A DNA stretch of 64,000 nt from contig SCUJ01000006.1 in the NCBI GenBank assembly GCA_004297165.1, positions 248,001-312,000 on the forward strand, read 5' to 3'. This document shows, one piece after another, positions 44,538 through 56,220 of the stretch; position 1 is the stretch's first letter; every line of letters starts with the position of its first letter. The DNA is from Gammaproteobacteria bacterium. Lineage in GTDB: Bacteria > Pseudomonadota > Gammaproteobacteria > Eutrophobiales > Eutrophobiaceae. The position numbers were made by a program, and so were the translations under genes. The notes below the pieces were generated by a model. That model was not told where the DNA came from. It did no database searches and was given only the letters and a program-made list of their open reading frames with translations.

Positions 44538-45315
44538 AAGCGATACTCTGAATAATTGTGTTTACGATCTGTCGACCGTCATTGCGATCGAGAAGGATCC
44601 ATTGTTCCGCCAGAATCCATTGGAAAATATAAGCGAGCACTCGATCGAGTGTAAACACTTCCAGACCGACTAGCTCATCAATTTTACGGAAACGGTATTC
44701 TGTGAGGGCCTTTTGCAACTCCAAAGGATCCTCTCGATGCTGTTCGTGGAGTGAACGCAATTCTTGATATTCTTCCGGGGGGTCATACGCTTTGGCATCC
44801 TTCTGCGCCAAAATTTGCGCAACCAGCGGATCTCCCGAATCCTCGTATTGAAATTCGTAAAGCGGATCGCGCCCCTGTATTTTTGCGCGCAAAGCGGCTA
44901 TAACGAGCCTTTGTTCCCGTTCGGTCTTCAGCATCCGGCGCATGAAGCCGTTCGATCGGGCAATCTCCTCGCGAAAGCAGGCGCTGAGAAGCGAAGCAAA
45001 GTGTTTGAGGCGATCTTCCTTGTTTTCATAACGATCCATGTAGTCATATACGTAGGCTGGAAGTCCGGTACGCCCTGCCAGGGCTTCTTCCAAAGACGCT
45101 GCGTCGAAATTACCTTCGTGATTAAGAGGAAAACCGCTCCAGAAAGAGCGGATGTTCTCAATATCCATAAAATATTTGACCCGATAAACCTGGGCAAGAT
45201 CCGCCCGCGATAAATTCGTTTCAAGAAGAAATGTTATTTCTTGCAGCGACAGATCGGGAGGCGATCCGATTTGAAGCACGGGAAGAGCAGTTACCAGATA
45301 AAAGTAACGCGCCAT
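44530..45315 (-). CDS. DUF2764 protein, subunit C-like component of V-ATPase
   Basis: From the ATG at 45315 this is a 261-residue, mostly helical protein starting MARYFYLVTALPVLQIG, the DUF2764 N-terminus. It occupies the position of subunit C between E and A. In Chlamydiae, Bacteroidetes and spirochaetes DUF2764 replaces the canonical C subunit, which links the rotor axle to the K ring. That role is inferred from gene order and general fold; I know of no direct biochemical proof. Longer in-frame starts overlap the E gene and are not favoured. Confidence 0.8.
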   Translation of the reverse strand: MARYFYLVTALPVLQIGSPPDLSLQEITFLLETNLSRADLAQVYRVKYFMDIENIRSFWSGFPLNHEGNFDAASLEEALAGRTGLPAYVYDYMDRYENKEDRLKHFASLLSACFREEIARSNGFMRRMLKTEREQRLVIAALRAKIQGRDPLYEFQYEDSGDPLVAQILAQKDAKAYDPPEEYQELRSLHEQHREDPLELQKALTEYRFRKIDELVGLEVFTLDRVLAYIFQWILAEQWILLDRNDGRQIVNTIIQSIAYE

Positions 45316-45322
45316 CGTCAAG

Positions 45323-45979
45323 TTATCGACCAAAAACCCATTTTCTAAAATCTTTGCGGATAAAAGCCGACAATAACTCCCGCAGCGCATCATCGCTCAT
45401 GTCCACGGTCATATTCTTGTTCACCAAGCGTACTTTGGCCCCGCCTTTGAACGCGCCTGTCTCCACGCCTTGAGGCATCAATTTTTCAGCGACGCTGCTC
45501 ACGAGGAGAGCGGAGATTTCTTTCGGGCTGATATTCTTTGGGACATAAGCGACCAGATCGCTCACCAGTCCTTCGCGTTCGACGGCTTTAACGATAGCTT
45601 CGATGATCCGGGCAATCAGTTGCGAATCTTTCGCCTGGTCGGAGATCAACCGCTCAAGTTCAGGCGCAAATAGTGTCTCCTGGATCTGTTGTCTCAGCAT
45701 CTCCACGCCTTGCTTGCCTGACTGGAGCATCGATAATTCGAAGATTTTGCGCTCCTGCTCCATTTCGGCCTGAGCCTTGCGGATGATTATTTCTGCTTCT
45801 TTCTCTGCGTCTAAAATAATCCTGGAAGCTTCCGCTTGGGCTGATTCGAGGATCTGGGCGGCGCGTTTTTCGGCAGGCTCCAGGGTATCCTTGCGCAGGA
45901 GATCGCAGATTTTCTTGATCTTGTCCTGATCGGTATCCAATGGTTTCACGTTTCGGTCGGGAGGTTCGTTTCGTATCAT
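45323..45979 (-). CDS. ntpE: V-type ATPase peripheral-stalk subunit E
   Basis: This 218-residue protein has a long N-terminal coiled coil (AAQILESAQAEASRIILDAEKEAEIIIRKAQ ..., about 35-95) and a globular C-terminal domain ending in ALRELLSAFIRKDFRKWVF. It forms the peripheral stalk. The ATG at 45979 has AGGAG six bases upstream and is preferred to a GTG at 45994. It is the first gene of the seven-gene operon (E, DUF2764, A, B, D, I, K). A stalk partner (subunit G/H) is not seen. Confidence 0.88.
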   Translation of the reverse strand: MIRNEPPDRNVKPLDTDQDKIKKICDLLRKDTLEPAEKRAAQILESAQAEASRIILDAEKEAEIIIRKAQAEMEQERKIFELSMLQSGKQGVEMLRQQIQETLFAPELERLISDQAKDSQLIARIIEAIVKAVEREGLVSDLVAYVPKNISPKEISALLVSSVAEKLMPQGVETGAFKGGAKVRLVNKNMTVDMSDDALRELLSAFIRKDFRKWVFGR

Positions 45980-46046
45980 GTCGCTCTCCTTCACAGATCA
46001 AGCAGTCACTCAGAAGCGCCGGCGCCAGTCCGCGCACGCAAGGTTT

Positions 46047-47063
46047 TCAGATGAGGCCTTTGGCGCGCAGTTCATCCTTGAGATAGGCATAATAGATCGG
46101 CGCCGCAACCAGGCCCGCGATCCCGAATGCCGCTTCCATGACCAGCATGGCAATCAGCAATTCCCAGGCGCGCGCCCGTATGGATCCGCCAATGATGCGC
46201 GCGTTCAGGAAATATTCCAGCTTGTGGATGACGATCAGATAGGCCAGCGAGGCGAGGGCCACAAGCAGCGATTGACTCAGGCTGACGATGAAGATCGCCG
46301 TGTTCGAAATCAGATTCCCCAGGATTGGAATCAGACCCGCGATGAAGGTGACGAGGACCAGGGTCTTCGCGAAGGGCAGTTCGATCCCGAATAACGGCAG
46401 GACGATGACCAGATAAAGCGCGGTGAATAAGGTATTGATCGCCGAGATCCAGATCTGGGCGAAGACCACTCTGCGGAATGCCTCGGCCAGCCGTGTTGCG
46501 CGTTCGGCGATGGCGCGCGTCAAGGGCCCCCATTCCCGCCCGCTCACCGCGCTCTCCAGGGACAGGAGCGCCCCCACGACCATGCCGATGAGGATATGCG
46601 CGAGCGCCCGGCCGAGACCGGCGCCCGCCACCTGGAAGGTCTCGGCATGACTGCGCAGCCAGCGCACCAGATCGTTCTGCAGTTCCGTGGCGTCTTCGGG
46701 GAGGTATTGCAATAACCAGCCTGGCAGCCGCTCGCGCGAATTTTCGATGATCTCCGCCATGCGTTGGATCAGGGCTGGGATATCCTCGCCGCTGCCGCGC
46801 AGGAGGGCGGAGATGCCGAATCCGGCAGTCGACACCAGCGCGATGACCACAACCGCGATAATCGTGACCGCGGCCAGCCGCGACCATTCGATGTCCGGGA
46901 TGGGTAGTTTGGTCACGAGGATGTGAACGATGGCATAGACCAGCAAGCCGGCGATCAAGGCCGTGAGCAATTCGAGGCGCAGCGCGATCAGCAACACGAG
47001 GGGGAACAGACACATGGCGGCCAGTTCGAGACGGGTGATAGGGACCTGCTTCACATCGGTCAC
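46047..47063 (-). CDS. AI-2E family permease (second copy)
   Basis: This 338-residue membrane protein has about eight hydrophobic segments. The conserved late region is TLVLVTFIAGLIPILGNLISNTAIFIVSL, with KLEYFLNARIIGGSIRARAWELLIAMLVMEAAFG. It is shorter than the member at 23999-25159 and lacks that protein's charged N-terminal tail. It lies between the MFS gene upstream (39 bases) and the V-ATPase operon downstream (67 bases), all leftward. Some family members are Na+/H+ antiporters, which would suit the sodium-type ATPase next door; that link is speculative. Confidence 0.82.
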   Translation of the reverse strand: MTDVKQVPITRLELAAMCLFPLVLLIALRLELLTALIAGLLVYAIVHILVTKLPIPDIEWSRLAAVTIIAVVVIALVSTAGFGISALLRGSGEDIPALIQRMAEIIENSRERLPGWLLQYLPEDATELQNDLVRWLRSHAETFQVAGAGLGRALAHILIGMVVGALLSLESAVSGREWGPLTRAIAERATRLAEAFRRVVFAQIWISAINTLFTALYLVIVLPLFGIELPFAKTLVLVTFIAGLIPILGNLISNTAIFIVSLSQSLLVALASLAYLIVIHKLEYFLNARIIGGSIRARAWELLIAMLVMEAAFGIAGLVAAPIYYAYLKDELRAKGLI

Positions 47064-47102
47064 GAGTCGCTGATCGTTTCTGTCGGAAGCGAGGGTTGAA
47101 TG

Positions 47103-48470
47103 TTAATTGGGCGCATGATTGAGCTTGAGGAAGCTGAGCAGACTGGCGGCGACCAGCGACCCCAGGGACATCAGCAGGGCCACGGACGAGAGCGGCAACC
47201 CGGCCGTGAACAGGATGCCCGCGAGAGGGGGCGCGAGCATGGAGCCGCCGCGGCCGACGCCGATGGCAAAACCGGTGCCGAAGGCCCGCGCGTGGGTCGG
47301 GAAGCCCTTGGCGAAGATCGCGTACATCCCGGTGATGGCCCCGTTGGTGAAGAATCCCGTTGCGGCGCAGACCATGGATAATAGCGCGAGGTCGGGCGCC
47401 GTTCGCCCGAAGATGAAGACCATGACGGTGGAGCACAGCATGACGCCAATGGTGATCAGTTTCACGTCGAAGCGCTGGGTCAGCAGACCGACCACTGTGC
47501 CGCCCAGCGCGCCTCCGGCATTCGCCCAGACCAGGACATTGGCCGCCGAGGAGGCCACGAAACCCATATCGACAACAATCTTGGGGATCCACTTCAACAT
47601 GAAGTAGAAGGTGATGATATGGAAGAAATAGGCCGCGGTGATGATGACTGTCAGGGCGATGAGGCCGGGACGGAAGATGTCGCTGACGGACCGGCGGCGT
47701 TCCTCCGCGGTGATTGTCGGCAACGCTGTAATGATCGAATGGCCCATCCGGCGAAGCGTTCGGTTGATCTTTTCCAGGGCGCCCGCCGGTTGCTTCTGGG
47801 ACAGCCAGTGGACCGACTCCGGTATCAGGAACCAGATCAGGGGGAGAAAGGAGATCGTGACCCCGCAACCCAGATAGAACACCGACCGCCAATCGTGGCT
47901 GGCCAGCAGTCTTGCGGCAATCAGCCCCCCGAGCACGGCGCCGCAGGGATAGCCGATGGACATCAGGGATACGCACATATCGCGGCGGTGGCTGTTGGAA
48001 TATTCGGCGGCCATCGCGTTGATTGACGCCAGCATCCCGCCGATGCCGATCCCGGTGATGATGCGCCAGATGGAGAGATCGACGAGCCTGCGGTCGAGCT
48101 CCGTCCCGAATACCGCGGCGATGACTGGGGAGACCAGGCCGCCCAGGATGGCATTGGTGGTGGTGACCATGAACATGCCGATCGCCATGGTGATGAGGCA
48201 GCCCAGCATGGTCGGCCGGCGGCCGATCTTGTCGGCCACGCCGCCCAGGTACATCGAGCCGAAGGCCATGCCGATGAGTTCCATCGACAGCACGAAACCG
48301 AGCGCGGTGCGGTCCATGCCCCATTCCGCGGCGATGCCGGGCGAGGCGAAACTGATGGACAGCACGTCGAATCCGTCGAGGGCGTTCAAGCCGATGGTGA
48401 TGGCGATGATGAGTATCTGCAGCCGGCCCATGGGGGACCGGGAAATCAAAGTACGCGGGTCATTGTTCAC
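47103..48470 (-). CDS. MFS transporter, aromatic/organic acid:H+ symporter type
   Basis: This 455-residue permease has twelve membrane segments. Its signatures resemble the AAHS/sugar-porter branch: DGFDVLSISFASPGIAAEWG in TM1, GGVADKIGRRPTMLG in the 2-3 loop, MAAEYSNSHRRDMCVSLM in the 4-5 region, and a second GLLTQRFDVK in the 8-9 loop. It probably imports a carboxylate with protons. It is divergent from the BKACE-family gene, suggesting that the carboxylate is related to that enzyme's substrate. Confidence 0.85.
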   Translation of the reverse strand: MNNDPRTLISRSPMGRLQILIIAITIGLNALDGFDVLSISFASPGIAAEWGMDRTALGFVLSMELIGMAFGSMYLGGVADKIGRRPTMLGCLITMAIGMFMVTTTNAILGGLVSPVIAAVFGTELDRRLVDLSIWRIITGIGIGGMLASINAMAAEYSNSHRRDMCVSLMSIGYPCGAVLGGLIAARLLASHDWRSVFYLGCGVTISFLPLIWFLIPESVHWLSQKQPAGALEKINRTLRRMGHSIITALPTITAEERRRSVSDIFRPGLIALTVIITAAYFFHIITFYFMLKWIPKIVVDMGFVASSAANVLVWANAGGALGGTVVGLLTQRFDVKLITIGVMLCSTVMVFIFGRTAPDLALLSMVCAATGFFTNGAITGMYAIFAKGFPTHARAFGTGFAIGVGRGGSMLAPPLAGILFTAGLPLSSVALLMSLGSLVAASLLSFLKLNHAPN

Positions 48471-48506
48471 TACGAATTTCCCCTTATTTATTGGTGGCGA
48501 TAATCC

Positions 48507-48536
48507 TTGCTTTCCGGATGATACATCCCTTATAAA
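48507..48536 (+). promoter_or_regulatory. Sigma70-type promoter of the BKACE-family gene
   Basis: TTGCTT (48507-48512) and TATAAA (48531-48536) are 18 bases apart, predicting a start near 48543 and a leader of about 30 bases that contains the Shine-Dalgarno GAGGGGAG. It lies in the short divergent gap shared with the MFS gene. Confidence 0.5.
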
Positions 48537-48571
48537 TGCAGATTCAATCCAGACCTGAGGGGAGTCGTGTT

Positions 48572-49705
48572 ATGTCAGAAGACCACAGCATCAACCGGGA
48601 CAAGAAGGAAGCGGTACAGGAGTTATGTGCGCGCGTTTCGCGCAGGGATTTCACCTTGACTTCGTTGGCCATGTTCGCAGCCTCCGCCGGCACTGTCTTC
48701 GCCCAGAGCGGCCGGCTCGAACCGCCGAAGACGCCGGAAGTTGTGAAAGGCAAGATGCCGCCCATCCCGGTGTCGCCGGAACAGGCCCAGGCAATGTTCC
48801 CGGTCGATCAGGAACCCAGGATCACGACCATGGACAAGCCGTTGCTCATCATGTCTTCCTGCCCCGGCTGGCAGATCGGCGGCAAGCGTTATCCGGCCGT
48901 GCCGTTCACCATCGAGGATCAGGCGCAGGAGATCGCCGATTCGTTCAACGCGGGCGCGGTGGGACATCACGTCCATCCCCGTGATCCGAAGACCGGCCTG
49001 GCCCAGATCAGCGCCGCGCTGCTGAAGCAGGTGCTGGATGCCTCTTTCGACAAGGTTGGCGATTTCGTCACCATGTCGCACACCTGGTATCCGCGCGAGG
49101 GCGGCATCGATTACATCGTGGACACCGAGGAATTGCTGGAATGGGGGGAGGGCAATAAATACTGTCAGGGCGCGGTGGTCCTGCCCTTCTCGAATAACGT
49201 CAGGGCCAACGTGGATAAAGGTTTACGGTGGCTGGAGGCGCACGATGTCAAACCACTTTTCGAGTTCTACGACACCTCGGCCCAGCTCCATTTCAAACAA
49301 TTGATGGATGAAGGCGCGGCCAAACCGCCTTACGCGATCCACGTCAACCTGGGCAAGCACGATTCCACTGCCATCCACCAGGACCCGGGGTCCTATCTGA
49401 ACGCTATCGCCAATCTTGACATCGTCAAGAGGACCTTCCCTGGAGCGCACATTGGCTGGCGCACAGGCGGGCGCAACTGGCTGCCGATCATGGTGCTCGG
49501 GGTTATTATGGGGGTCGATGTGGTGCAGGTCGGCATCGAGGACGCGTTCTGGCGCTGGCCGCACCGGGATGAAATCATCAAGAAGAATTCCGACAGCGTG
49601 AAGTGGGCCGTCGATATCGCCAATATTCTCGGCCGCCGGGTCGTCACCGATCCCAACGAAGCGCGCCGCATAATGGATATGAAACTCACCTCCAAGTTTG
49701 CCTGA
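48572..49705 (+). CDS. BKACE-family (DUF849) enzyme with Tat signal
   Basis: This 377-residue protein of the beta-keto acid cleavage (3-keto-5-aminohexanoate cleavage) family carries the zinc motif HHVHPRDPKTG, VNLGKHDS and GIEDAFWRW with the Glu zinc ligand and catalytic Asp. It differs from typical members by a 50-residue N-terminus with SRRDFTLTSLAMFAASAGTVFAQ, a twin-arginine export signal. ATG 48572 has GAGGGGAG eight bases upstream. Classical BKACE enzymes use acetyl-CoA in the cytoplasm; a periplasmic location would exclude CoA, so the reaction here is uncertain. A strong terminator follows. Confidence 0.85.
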   Translation: MSEDHSINRDKKEAVQELCARVSRRDFTLTSLAMFAASAGTVFAQSGRLEPPKTPEVVKGKMPPIPVSPEQAQAMFPVDQEPRITTMDKPLLIMSSCPGWQIGGKRYPAVPFTIEDQAQEIADSFNAGAVGHHVHPRDPKTGLAQISAALLKQVLDASFDKVGDFVTMSHTWYPREGGIDYIVDTEELLEWGEGNKYCQGAVVLPFSNNVRANVDKGLRWLEAHDVKPLFEFYDTSAQLHFKQLMDEGAAKPPYAIHVNLGKHDSTAIHQDPGSYLNAIANLDIVKRTFPGAHIGWRTGGRNWLPIMVLGVIMGVDVVQVGIEDAFWRWPHRDEIIKKNSDSVKWAVDIANILGRRVVTDPNEARRIMDMKLTSKFA

Positions 49706-49720
49706 TCCCCGCCTCGAAGC

Positions 49721-49756
49721 GGCGCTGTCCACAAAGTGGGCGGCGCCGTTTTTTTT
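49721..49756 (+). terminator. Rho-independent terminator of the BKACE-family gene
   Basis: GGCGCTGTCCAC and GTGGGCGGCGCC form a 12-base stem (10 pairs matching) with an AAA loop, followed by a run of eight T. It lies 15 bases after the stop codon and separates this gene from the nar promoter region. Confidence 0.85.
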
Positions 49757-49815
49757 GAATGTAATGAACTGTAATGTATTGCAAGTTCAATGAACGTCAG
49801 TGTGGCGAAGAATTA

Positions 49816-49829
49816 TTGATATTTATCAA
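49816..49829. promoter_or_regulatory. FNR box upstream of the nar operon
   Basis: TTGAT-ATTT-ATCAA is a perfect match to the FNR/Anr consensus. Centred at 49822.5, it would place a class II start near 49864 and leave a leader of about 170 bases before the cytochrome gene. The 49757-50032 stretch holds no gene. Oxygen-responsive activation of the operon is strongly suggested. Confidence 0.75.
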
Positions 49830-50032
49830 TTAATCCAAGGCGCTTCTGCTTTACCCTTGCCTCGCCCATCCGGTTCCATCCCGATAACCACCAAATCGGT
49901 CAAGAAAAGTATGCGGCATTAATGAGGTTTTCAGGGCATAAGTTTTGTAGGGGCGGCGTCCTGGGGCCGGCTAAATCAAGAGCATATTTCATATCAGCGA
50001 GCGTTAGGATCGATTTTAAGGTTGAAAAAGTT

Positions 50033-50971
50033 ATGAATAGAGAATTTCGAAAAAATAAGCGAGTGTCTGTTCTGGGGACTTTGACGATCGTACTCGGTTT
50101 GAGTTTTTCCACTCAAACCCTGGCGGCGGAGCCGGGCGAACAGGAATACACCACATTCTGCGGGATCTGCCATACCATCGGCGGGGGAACGCTGATCGGT
50201 CCGGATCTGGCCGGGGTCCATGACCGCAGACCGCAGGAATGGCTGGAAAAATTCGTGGCCTCCTCGACGTCCGTGATCGGCAGCGGCGATGCCTATGCCG
50301 TCGAACTGTTCGAGAAGTTCAACAAGATCACCATGCCCGACGCCACGGTGCCGCCCGAGAAGATCAAGGAAATCCTGAATTACATCAAGATCAGGGCCGC
50401 GCAACCCGCCCCGGCTACCGCTGCTGCGACCGCATCTCCGGCGACAGCGACGCCGGCCGACGCAACTGCCCCAGCGGCGCCAACCGCGGCCCCGGCGGCA
50501 CCGATCAAGGTAGCCACGGAAGAAGACATCCTGCTCGGGCAAAACCTGTTCGAGGGGACTGCCCGGCTGGAGAAAAGCGGGCCATCCTGTGTCACCTGCC
50601 ATCATATAAAGAATGATGCCATCATCGGCGGCGGCGTACTTGCGAAGGAATTGACCGATGTATTTACCCGTCTCGGCGGCACCGGCGTCCGCGCAGTCCT
50701 GAACAGCACCCCCTTCCCGGTCATGCAGGCGGCCTACAAAGGCAAACCGCTTTCGGAGCAGGAAATATTCGCTCTGCTGGCCTTCCTCGAAGACGCCGGG
50801 GCGAAGCACCTCTTCCAGCACCCCAAGGATTATGGCACCGGTCTGCTGCTCAGCGGATTCATCGGCGCCGCCGTATTGCTGGTGCTCTACTCGCTGATCT
50901 GGTTGGCCAGAAAGAAGGACTCGGTCAATCAGAAGATCTTCGACCGGCAGGTCAAGTCAACCTGGGAATGA
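50033..50971 (+). CDS. Membrane-anchored dihaem cytochrome c of the nar operon (NarC-like)
   Basis: This 312-residue protein has a signal peptide (to about TLAAE) and a first haem domain with CGICH (43-47). An Ala/Pro/Thr-rich linker follows (about 123-160), then a second haem domain with CVTCH (186-190) and a C-terminal membrane helix (about 266-285, LLLSGFIGAAVLLVLYSLIWLA) with a short basic tail. It lies 60 bases before narG in the same direction. A dihaem cytochrome in this place is known from Thermus and some halophiles and sulfur oxidisers as NarC. It may connect nitrate reductase to periplasmic electron carriers. Confidence 0.85.
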   Translation: MNREFRKNKRVSVLGTLTIVLGLSFSTQTLAAEPGEQEYTTFCGICHTIGGGTLIGPDLAGVHDRRPQEWLEKFVASSTSVIGSGDAYAVELFEKFNKITMPDATVPPEKIKEILNYIKIRAAQPAPATAAATASPATATPADATAPAAPTAAPAAPIKVATEEDILLGQNLFEGTARLEKSGPSCVTCHHIKNDAIIGGGVLAKELTDVFTRLGGTGVRAVLNSTPFPVMQAAYKGKPLSEQEIFALLAFLEDAGAKHLFQHPKDYGTGLLLSGFIGAAVLLVLYSLIWLARKKDSVNQKIFDRQVKSTWE

Positions 50972-51031
50972 CGGCTGGCGGTTTTCGGCAAGGTCACACG
51001 ACAATTTACATATCGCATAGGTAGAAAGAAC

Positions 51032-54000
51032 ATGAGCTGGATACAAGACATCATCTCTCCACAGACACGGCAATGGGAAGAATTCTACAGAAACCGGTTT
51101 CAGCATGATCGCATCGTCAGAAGCACCCATGGCGTGAACTGCACCGGCGGTTGTTCCTGGCAGGTCCATGTAAAGGAAGGCATCGTGGTGTGGGAGACCC
51201 AGCAACTGGATTATCCGCTGCTGGAGGATTCGCTGCCCCCGTACGAGCCGCGGGGTTGTCAGCGCGGCATTTCCTACTCGTGGTATCTATATAGTCCGTT
51301 GCGCATCAAATATCCGCTGATCCGCAGCGCCCTTGTCGACGCCTATCTGGAAGAAAAGAAAAAGACCGGCGATCCACTCAAGGCATGGGAGGCATTGCAG
51401 GCCAATCCGCAGAAGCGCAAGGCCTACCAGAATGCCCGCGGCAAGGGCGGTTTCCGGCGCGCCCATTGGGACGATGTTCTGGAGATCATGGCCGCGGCGA
51501 ATATTTACACCGCCAAGAAGCACGGCCCGGATCGGGTCATCGGTTTCTCGCCGATTCCAGCCATGTCAATGCTGAGCTACGCGGCGGGCGGCCGTTTCCT
51601 GCAACTCTTCGGCGGCGTCAATCTGAGCTTCTATGACTGGTATTGCGACCTGCCGACCGCCTTCCCCGAGATTTGGGGCGAACAGACAGACGTGTGCGAG
51701 AGCGCGGACTGGTACAACGCCAAGATGATCGCGGACATGGGCGCGTGCCTGAACATGACCCGCACGCCTGACTGCCATTTCTTCGCGGAATCCCGGCACA
51801 ACGGCACCAAGGCGGTCGTCTTCTCCCCGGACTTCTCCCAGGTCTGCAAGTACGCCGACCAATGGGTACCGCTGCACGCGGGATCCGATGGCGCGTTCTG
51901 GATGGCGGTCTCGCATGTGATCCTGAAGGAGTTCCACCACGACAAGAAAACCCCGTACTTCCTGGATTATGCCAAGCAGTACACCGACAGTCCGATGCTG
52001 GTAAAGCTGGAGAAGGAGGGCAATCACTACAAGCCCGGCCGTCTGCTGCGTGCGAACGAACTCCAGGCCCACAAGGACATCAGCAACGGCGATTGGAAGT
52101 TCGTCAACATCGATGAGGGCACCGGCAACCTCGTGATCCCGAAAGGCGCGATGGGCCATCGTTGGGACAAGGAGCCAGGCAACTGGAACATGAAGTTCGA
52201 GAACTCCGTGGACAACAAATCCTACAACCCCACCCTCAGCCTGCTCGCGAAGAACGATGGAGTGTTGCAGACGGAATTCGTCGAATGGGGTCTGGACAAA
52301 AAGGCCCTGCGAGGCGTTCCGGTCAAAAACATCGCCACTGTCAACGGCACGGTACCGGTCACCACGGTCTATGATCTCATCATGGCGCAATACGGCGTCG
52401 GCCGCGGCCTGGCTGGCGAATATCCCAAGGATTACACCGACAAGGATGCCGCCTACACCCCGGCCTGGCAGGAGATCTTCACCGGCGTGGATTCGAAGAC
52501 CGTCCTCCAGTTCGCCAGGGAATGGGCGAATACCGCCAATACGACCCAGGGCAAGTGCATGATCATCATTGGGGCGGGCATCAATCACTGGTACCACGCC
52601 AACCTGATGTACCGCGCCGGCGCCATGGCCCTCATGCTGTCCGGTTGCGTGGGCCGCAACGGTGGCGGTCTGAACCATTATGTCGGCCAGGAGAAGCTCG
52701 CCCCCGTGGATTCCTGGGGCACGATCGCCTTCGGCCGCGACTGGGTGGACGCCGTCCGGCTGCAACAGGCCCCGCTCTGGCACTATATCAATACCTGCCA
52801 ATACCGGTATGACGGGCAATATTCCCGCTACAACACGGTGCCCGACAACGAGATGACCCGCGCACACACGGCGGACACGATCTTCAAATCGGTGCGCAAC
52901 GGCTGGATGCCGTTCTATCCGCAGTTCAAACAGAACACCCTGGATATCTCCAAACAGGCGATCAAGGCCGGGGCCAAAACGGACGACGACATCAAGAAAT
53001 ATGTGCTGGACAAGCTGAAGTCCCGGGAGATCGAATACTCCATCGCCGATCCCGAGGCCCCGGAAAACCACCCCAGGGTCTGGTACATCTGGCGCGGCAA
53101 CGCCATTACCGGCAGCATGAAGGGCCATGAATACTGCCTGAAGCATTACCTCGGCACCCACAACAATGTCATCGCCAAGGATGCGGAAGATCACACCAAG
53201 GAAATGAAGTGGCACGATGTCGCCCCGGTCGGCAAGATGGACCTCGTGGTCGACTTGAACTTCCGCATGGACTCCTCGGCGCTGTATTCCGATATCGTCC
53301 TGCCCGCCGCCTCCTGGTACGAAAAGGCGGATCTCAACAGCACCGACCTGCATTCCTTCATTCACCCGCTGTCGCAGGCCGTGGCCCCCGTCTGGGAATC
53401 CAAGACGGATTGGGACATCTTCCGCAGCATCGCGAAGGCGACCAGCGAACTGGCCAAGACTCATTTTGCCGAACCCCAGAAAGATATCGTCGCCTCGCCG
53501 CTGTCCCACGACAGCGCCGACGAAATCACCCAGCCGACGATCAAGGACTGGTACCACGGGGAATGCGAGGCCGTTCCGGGCAAGTCCATGCACAAACTGG
53601 CTGTGGTCAATCGCGACTACACCAAGCTCTACGACAAATACATCACGCTCGGCGACAACATCAAGGCCAGGGGCCTCGGCGCGCATGGCAACCACTTCCT
53701 CTGCGCCGACGAATACGATCTGATGATCGAGTCCCGGCATTTCCCCACCCGGACCATGGACGGCAAGGTCTATCCCTCCATCGAGGAGGACGAGTGGGCG
53801 GCCAATGCGGTGTTGCACCTCTCCTCCCTGACCAACGGCAAACTCAACGTCCGGGCCTACGAGAACATGGAGAAGAAGACGGGCCTCAGCCTGGTCGATC
53901 TCGGGAAGGGCAGCGAGGACGTGAGGATTACCTATGCCGACCTGCAAGCCCAGCCGCGGCGCTATAACACCTCGCCGCTGTGGTCCGGATTGATGAATGA

Positions 54001-54646
54001 CGGCCGGGCCTATGCCGCTTACACCTACAACTACGACAAGTTGGTGCCATGGCGGACCCTGACCGGACGGCAGCACTTCTACCTCGATCACGAGATGTAC
54101 ATCGGTTACGGCGAGCATCTGCCTACCTACAAGCCGGCGCCGAAGCCGGAACTGTACGGCGACCTGAAAGAGACGATGAAGCAAGGCGATGCCCTGGTGC
54201 TGAATTACCTCACCCCGCATGGCAAGTGGCACATCCACTCGACCTACATGGAAACCCTGCGCATGCTCACCTTGTCGCGCGGTTGCGAACCCTGCTGGCT
54301 CAGCGAGGTGGACGCCAAGAAACTGGGTATTGAGGACAACGACTGGGTCGAGGTGCATAACGATCACGGCGTCTACTGCACGCGCGCGGTGGTCAGCACC
54401 CGCATCCCCCGCGGCGTCTGCATCGTGTACCACGTCCCGGAGCGCACTGTCGGCATTCCCAAGTCGCAGATCCGCGGCAACAAGCGGGCCGGCGGTCACA
54501 ACAGCGTGACCCGTATCCATCTGAAACCGAATTACCTCTCGGGCGGATATGGCCAGTTCAGCTATCACTTCAACTACTGGGGGCCGATCGCTCCCCAGCG
54601 CGACACACACGTGATAGTCAAGAAGATGAATAAAGTGGTTTTCTAA
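51032..54646 (+). CDS. narG: Respiratory nitrate reductase, alpha subunit
   Basis: This 1204-residue catalytic subunit binds the bis-MGD molybdenum cofactor and reduces nitrate to nitrite on the cytoplasmic side. The FS0 cluster ligands His33, Cys37, Cys41 and Cys76 are in place ([10 protein letters not shown] and PRGCQRG). Other conserved parts are [55 protein letters not shown] and the C-terminal [23 protein letters not shown]. The N-terminus lacks a twin-arginine export signal, as expected for the inward-facing NarG type. AGGTAGAA lies before the start, and a similar site precedes narH. Confidence 0.97.
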   Translation: MSWIQDIISPQTRQWEEFYRNRFQHDRIVRSTHGVNCTGGCSWQVHVKEGIVVWETQQLDYPLLEDSLPPYEPRGCQRGISYSWYLYSPLRIKYPLIRSALVDAYLEEKKKTGDPLKAWEALQANPQKRKAYQNARGKGGFRRAHWDDVLEIMAAANIYTAKKHGPDRVIGFSPIPAMSMLSYAAGGRFLQLFGGVNLSFYDWYCDLPTAFPEIWGEQTDVCESADWYNAKMIADMGACLNMTRTPDCHFFAESRHNGTKAVVFSPDFSQVCKYADQWVPLHAGSDGAFWMAVSHVILKEFHHDKKTPYFLDYAKQYTDSPMLVKLEKEGNHYKPGRLLRANELQAHKDISNGDWKFVNIDEGTGNLVIPKGAMGHRWDKEPGNWNMKFENSVDNKSYNPTLSLLAKNDGVLQTEFVEWGLDKKALRGVPVKNIATVNGTVPVTTVYDLIMAQYGVGRGLAGEYPKDYTDKDAAYTPAWQEIFTGVDSKTVLQFAREWANTANTTQGKCMIIIGAGINHWYHANLMYRAGAMALMLSGCVGRNGGGLNHYVGQEKLAPVDSWGTIAFGRDWVDAVRLQQAPLWHYINTCQYRYDGQYSRYNTVPDNEMTRAHTADTIFKSVRNGWMPFYPQFKQNTLDISKQAIKAGAKTDDDIKKYVLDKLKSREIEYSIADPEAPENHPRVWYIWRGNAITGSMKGHEYCLKHYLGTHNNVIAKDAEDHTKEMKWHDVAPVGKMDLVVDLNFRMDSSALYSDIVLPAASWYEKADLNSTDLHSFIHPLSQAVAPVWESKTDWDIFRSIAKATSELAKTHFAEPQKDIVASPLSHDSADEITQPTIKDWYHGECEAVPGKSMHKLAVVNRDYTKLYDKYITLGDNIKARGLGAHGNHFLCADEYDLMIESRHFPTRTMDGKVYPSIEEDEWAANAVLHLSSLTNGKLNVRAYENMEKKTGLSLVDLGKGSEDVRITYADLQAQPRRYNTSPLWSGLMNDGRAYAAYTYNYDKLVPWRTLTGRQHFYLDHEMYIGYGEHLPTYKPAPKPELYGDLKETMKQGDALVLNYLTPHGKWHIHSTYMETLRMLTLSRGCEPCWLSEVDAKKLGIEDNDWVEVHNDHGVYCTRAVVSTRIPRGVCIVYHVPERTVGIPKSQIRGNKRAGGHNSVTRIHLKPNYLSGGYGQFSYHFNYWGPIAPQRDTHVIVKKMNKVVF

Positions 54647-54664
54647 CTTATAGGTAGAACGACG

Positions 54665-56218
<1,554 letters not shown>

Positions 56219-56220
56219 CG

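Noticed and set aside
46072-48324. 750-codon minus frame across the AI-2E permease and MFS genes
   Set aside because: It is out of frame with two clear membrane proteins and reads as His/Arg/Pro-rich noise.
51566-54610. Open frame of about 1014 codons on the minus strand under narG
   Set aside because: It is fully antisense to narG, has biased low-complexity composition and matches no family; GC-rich codon use opens such frames.
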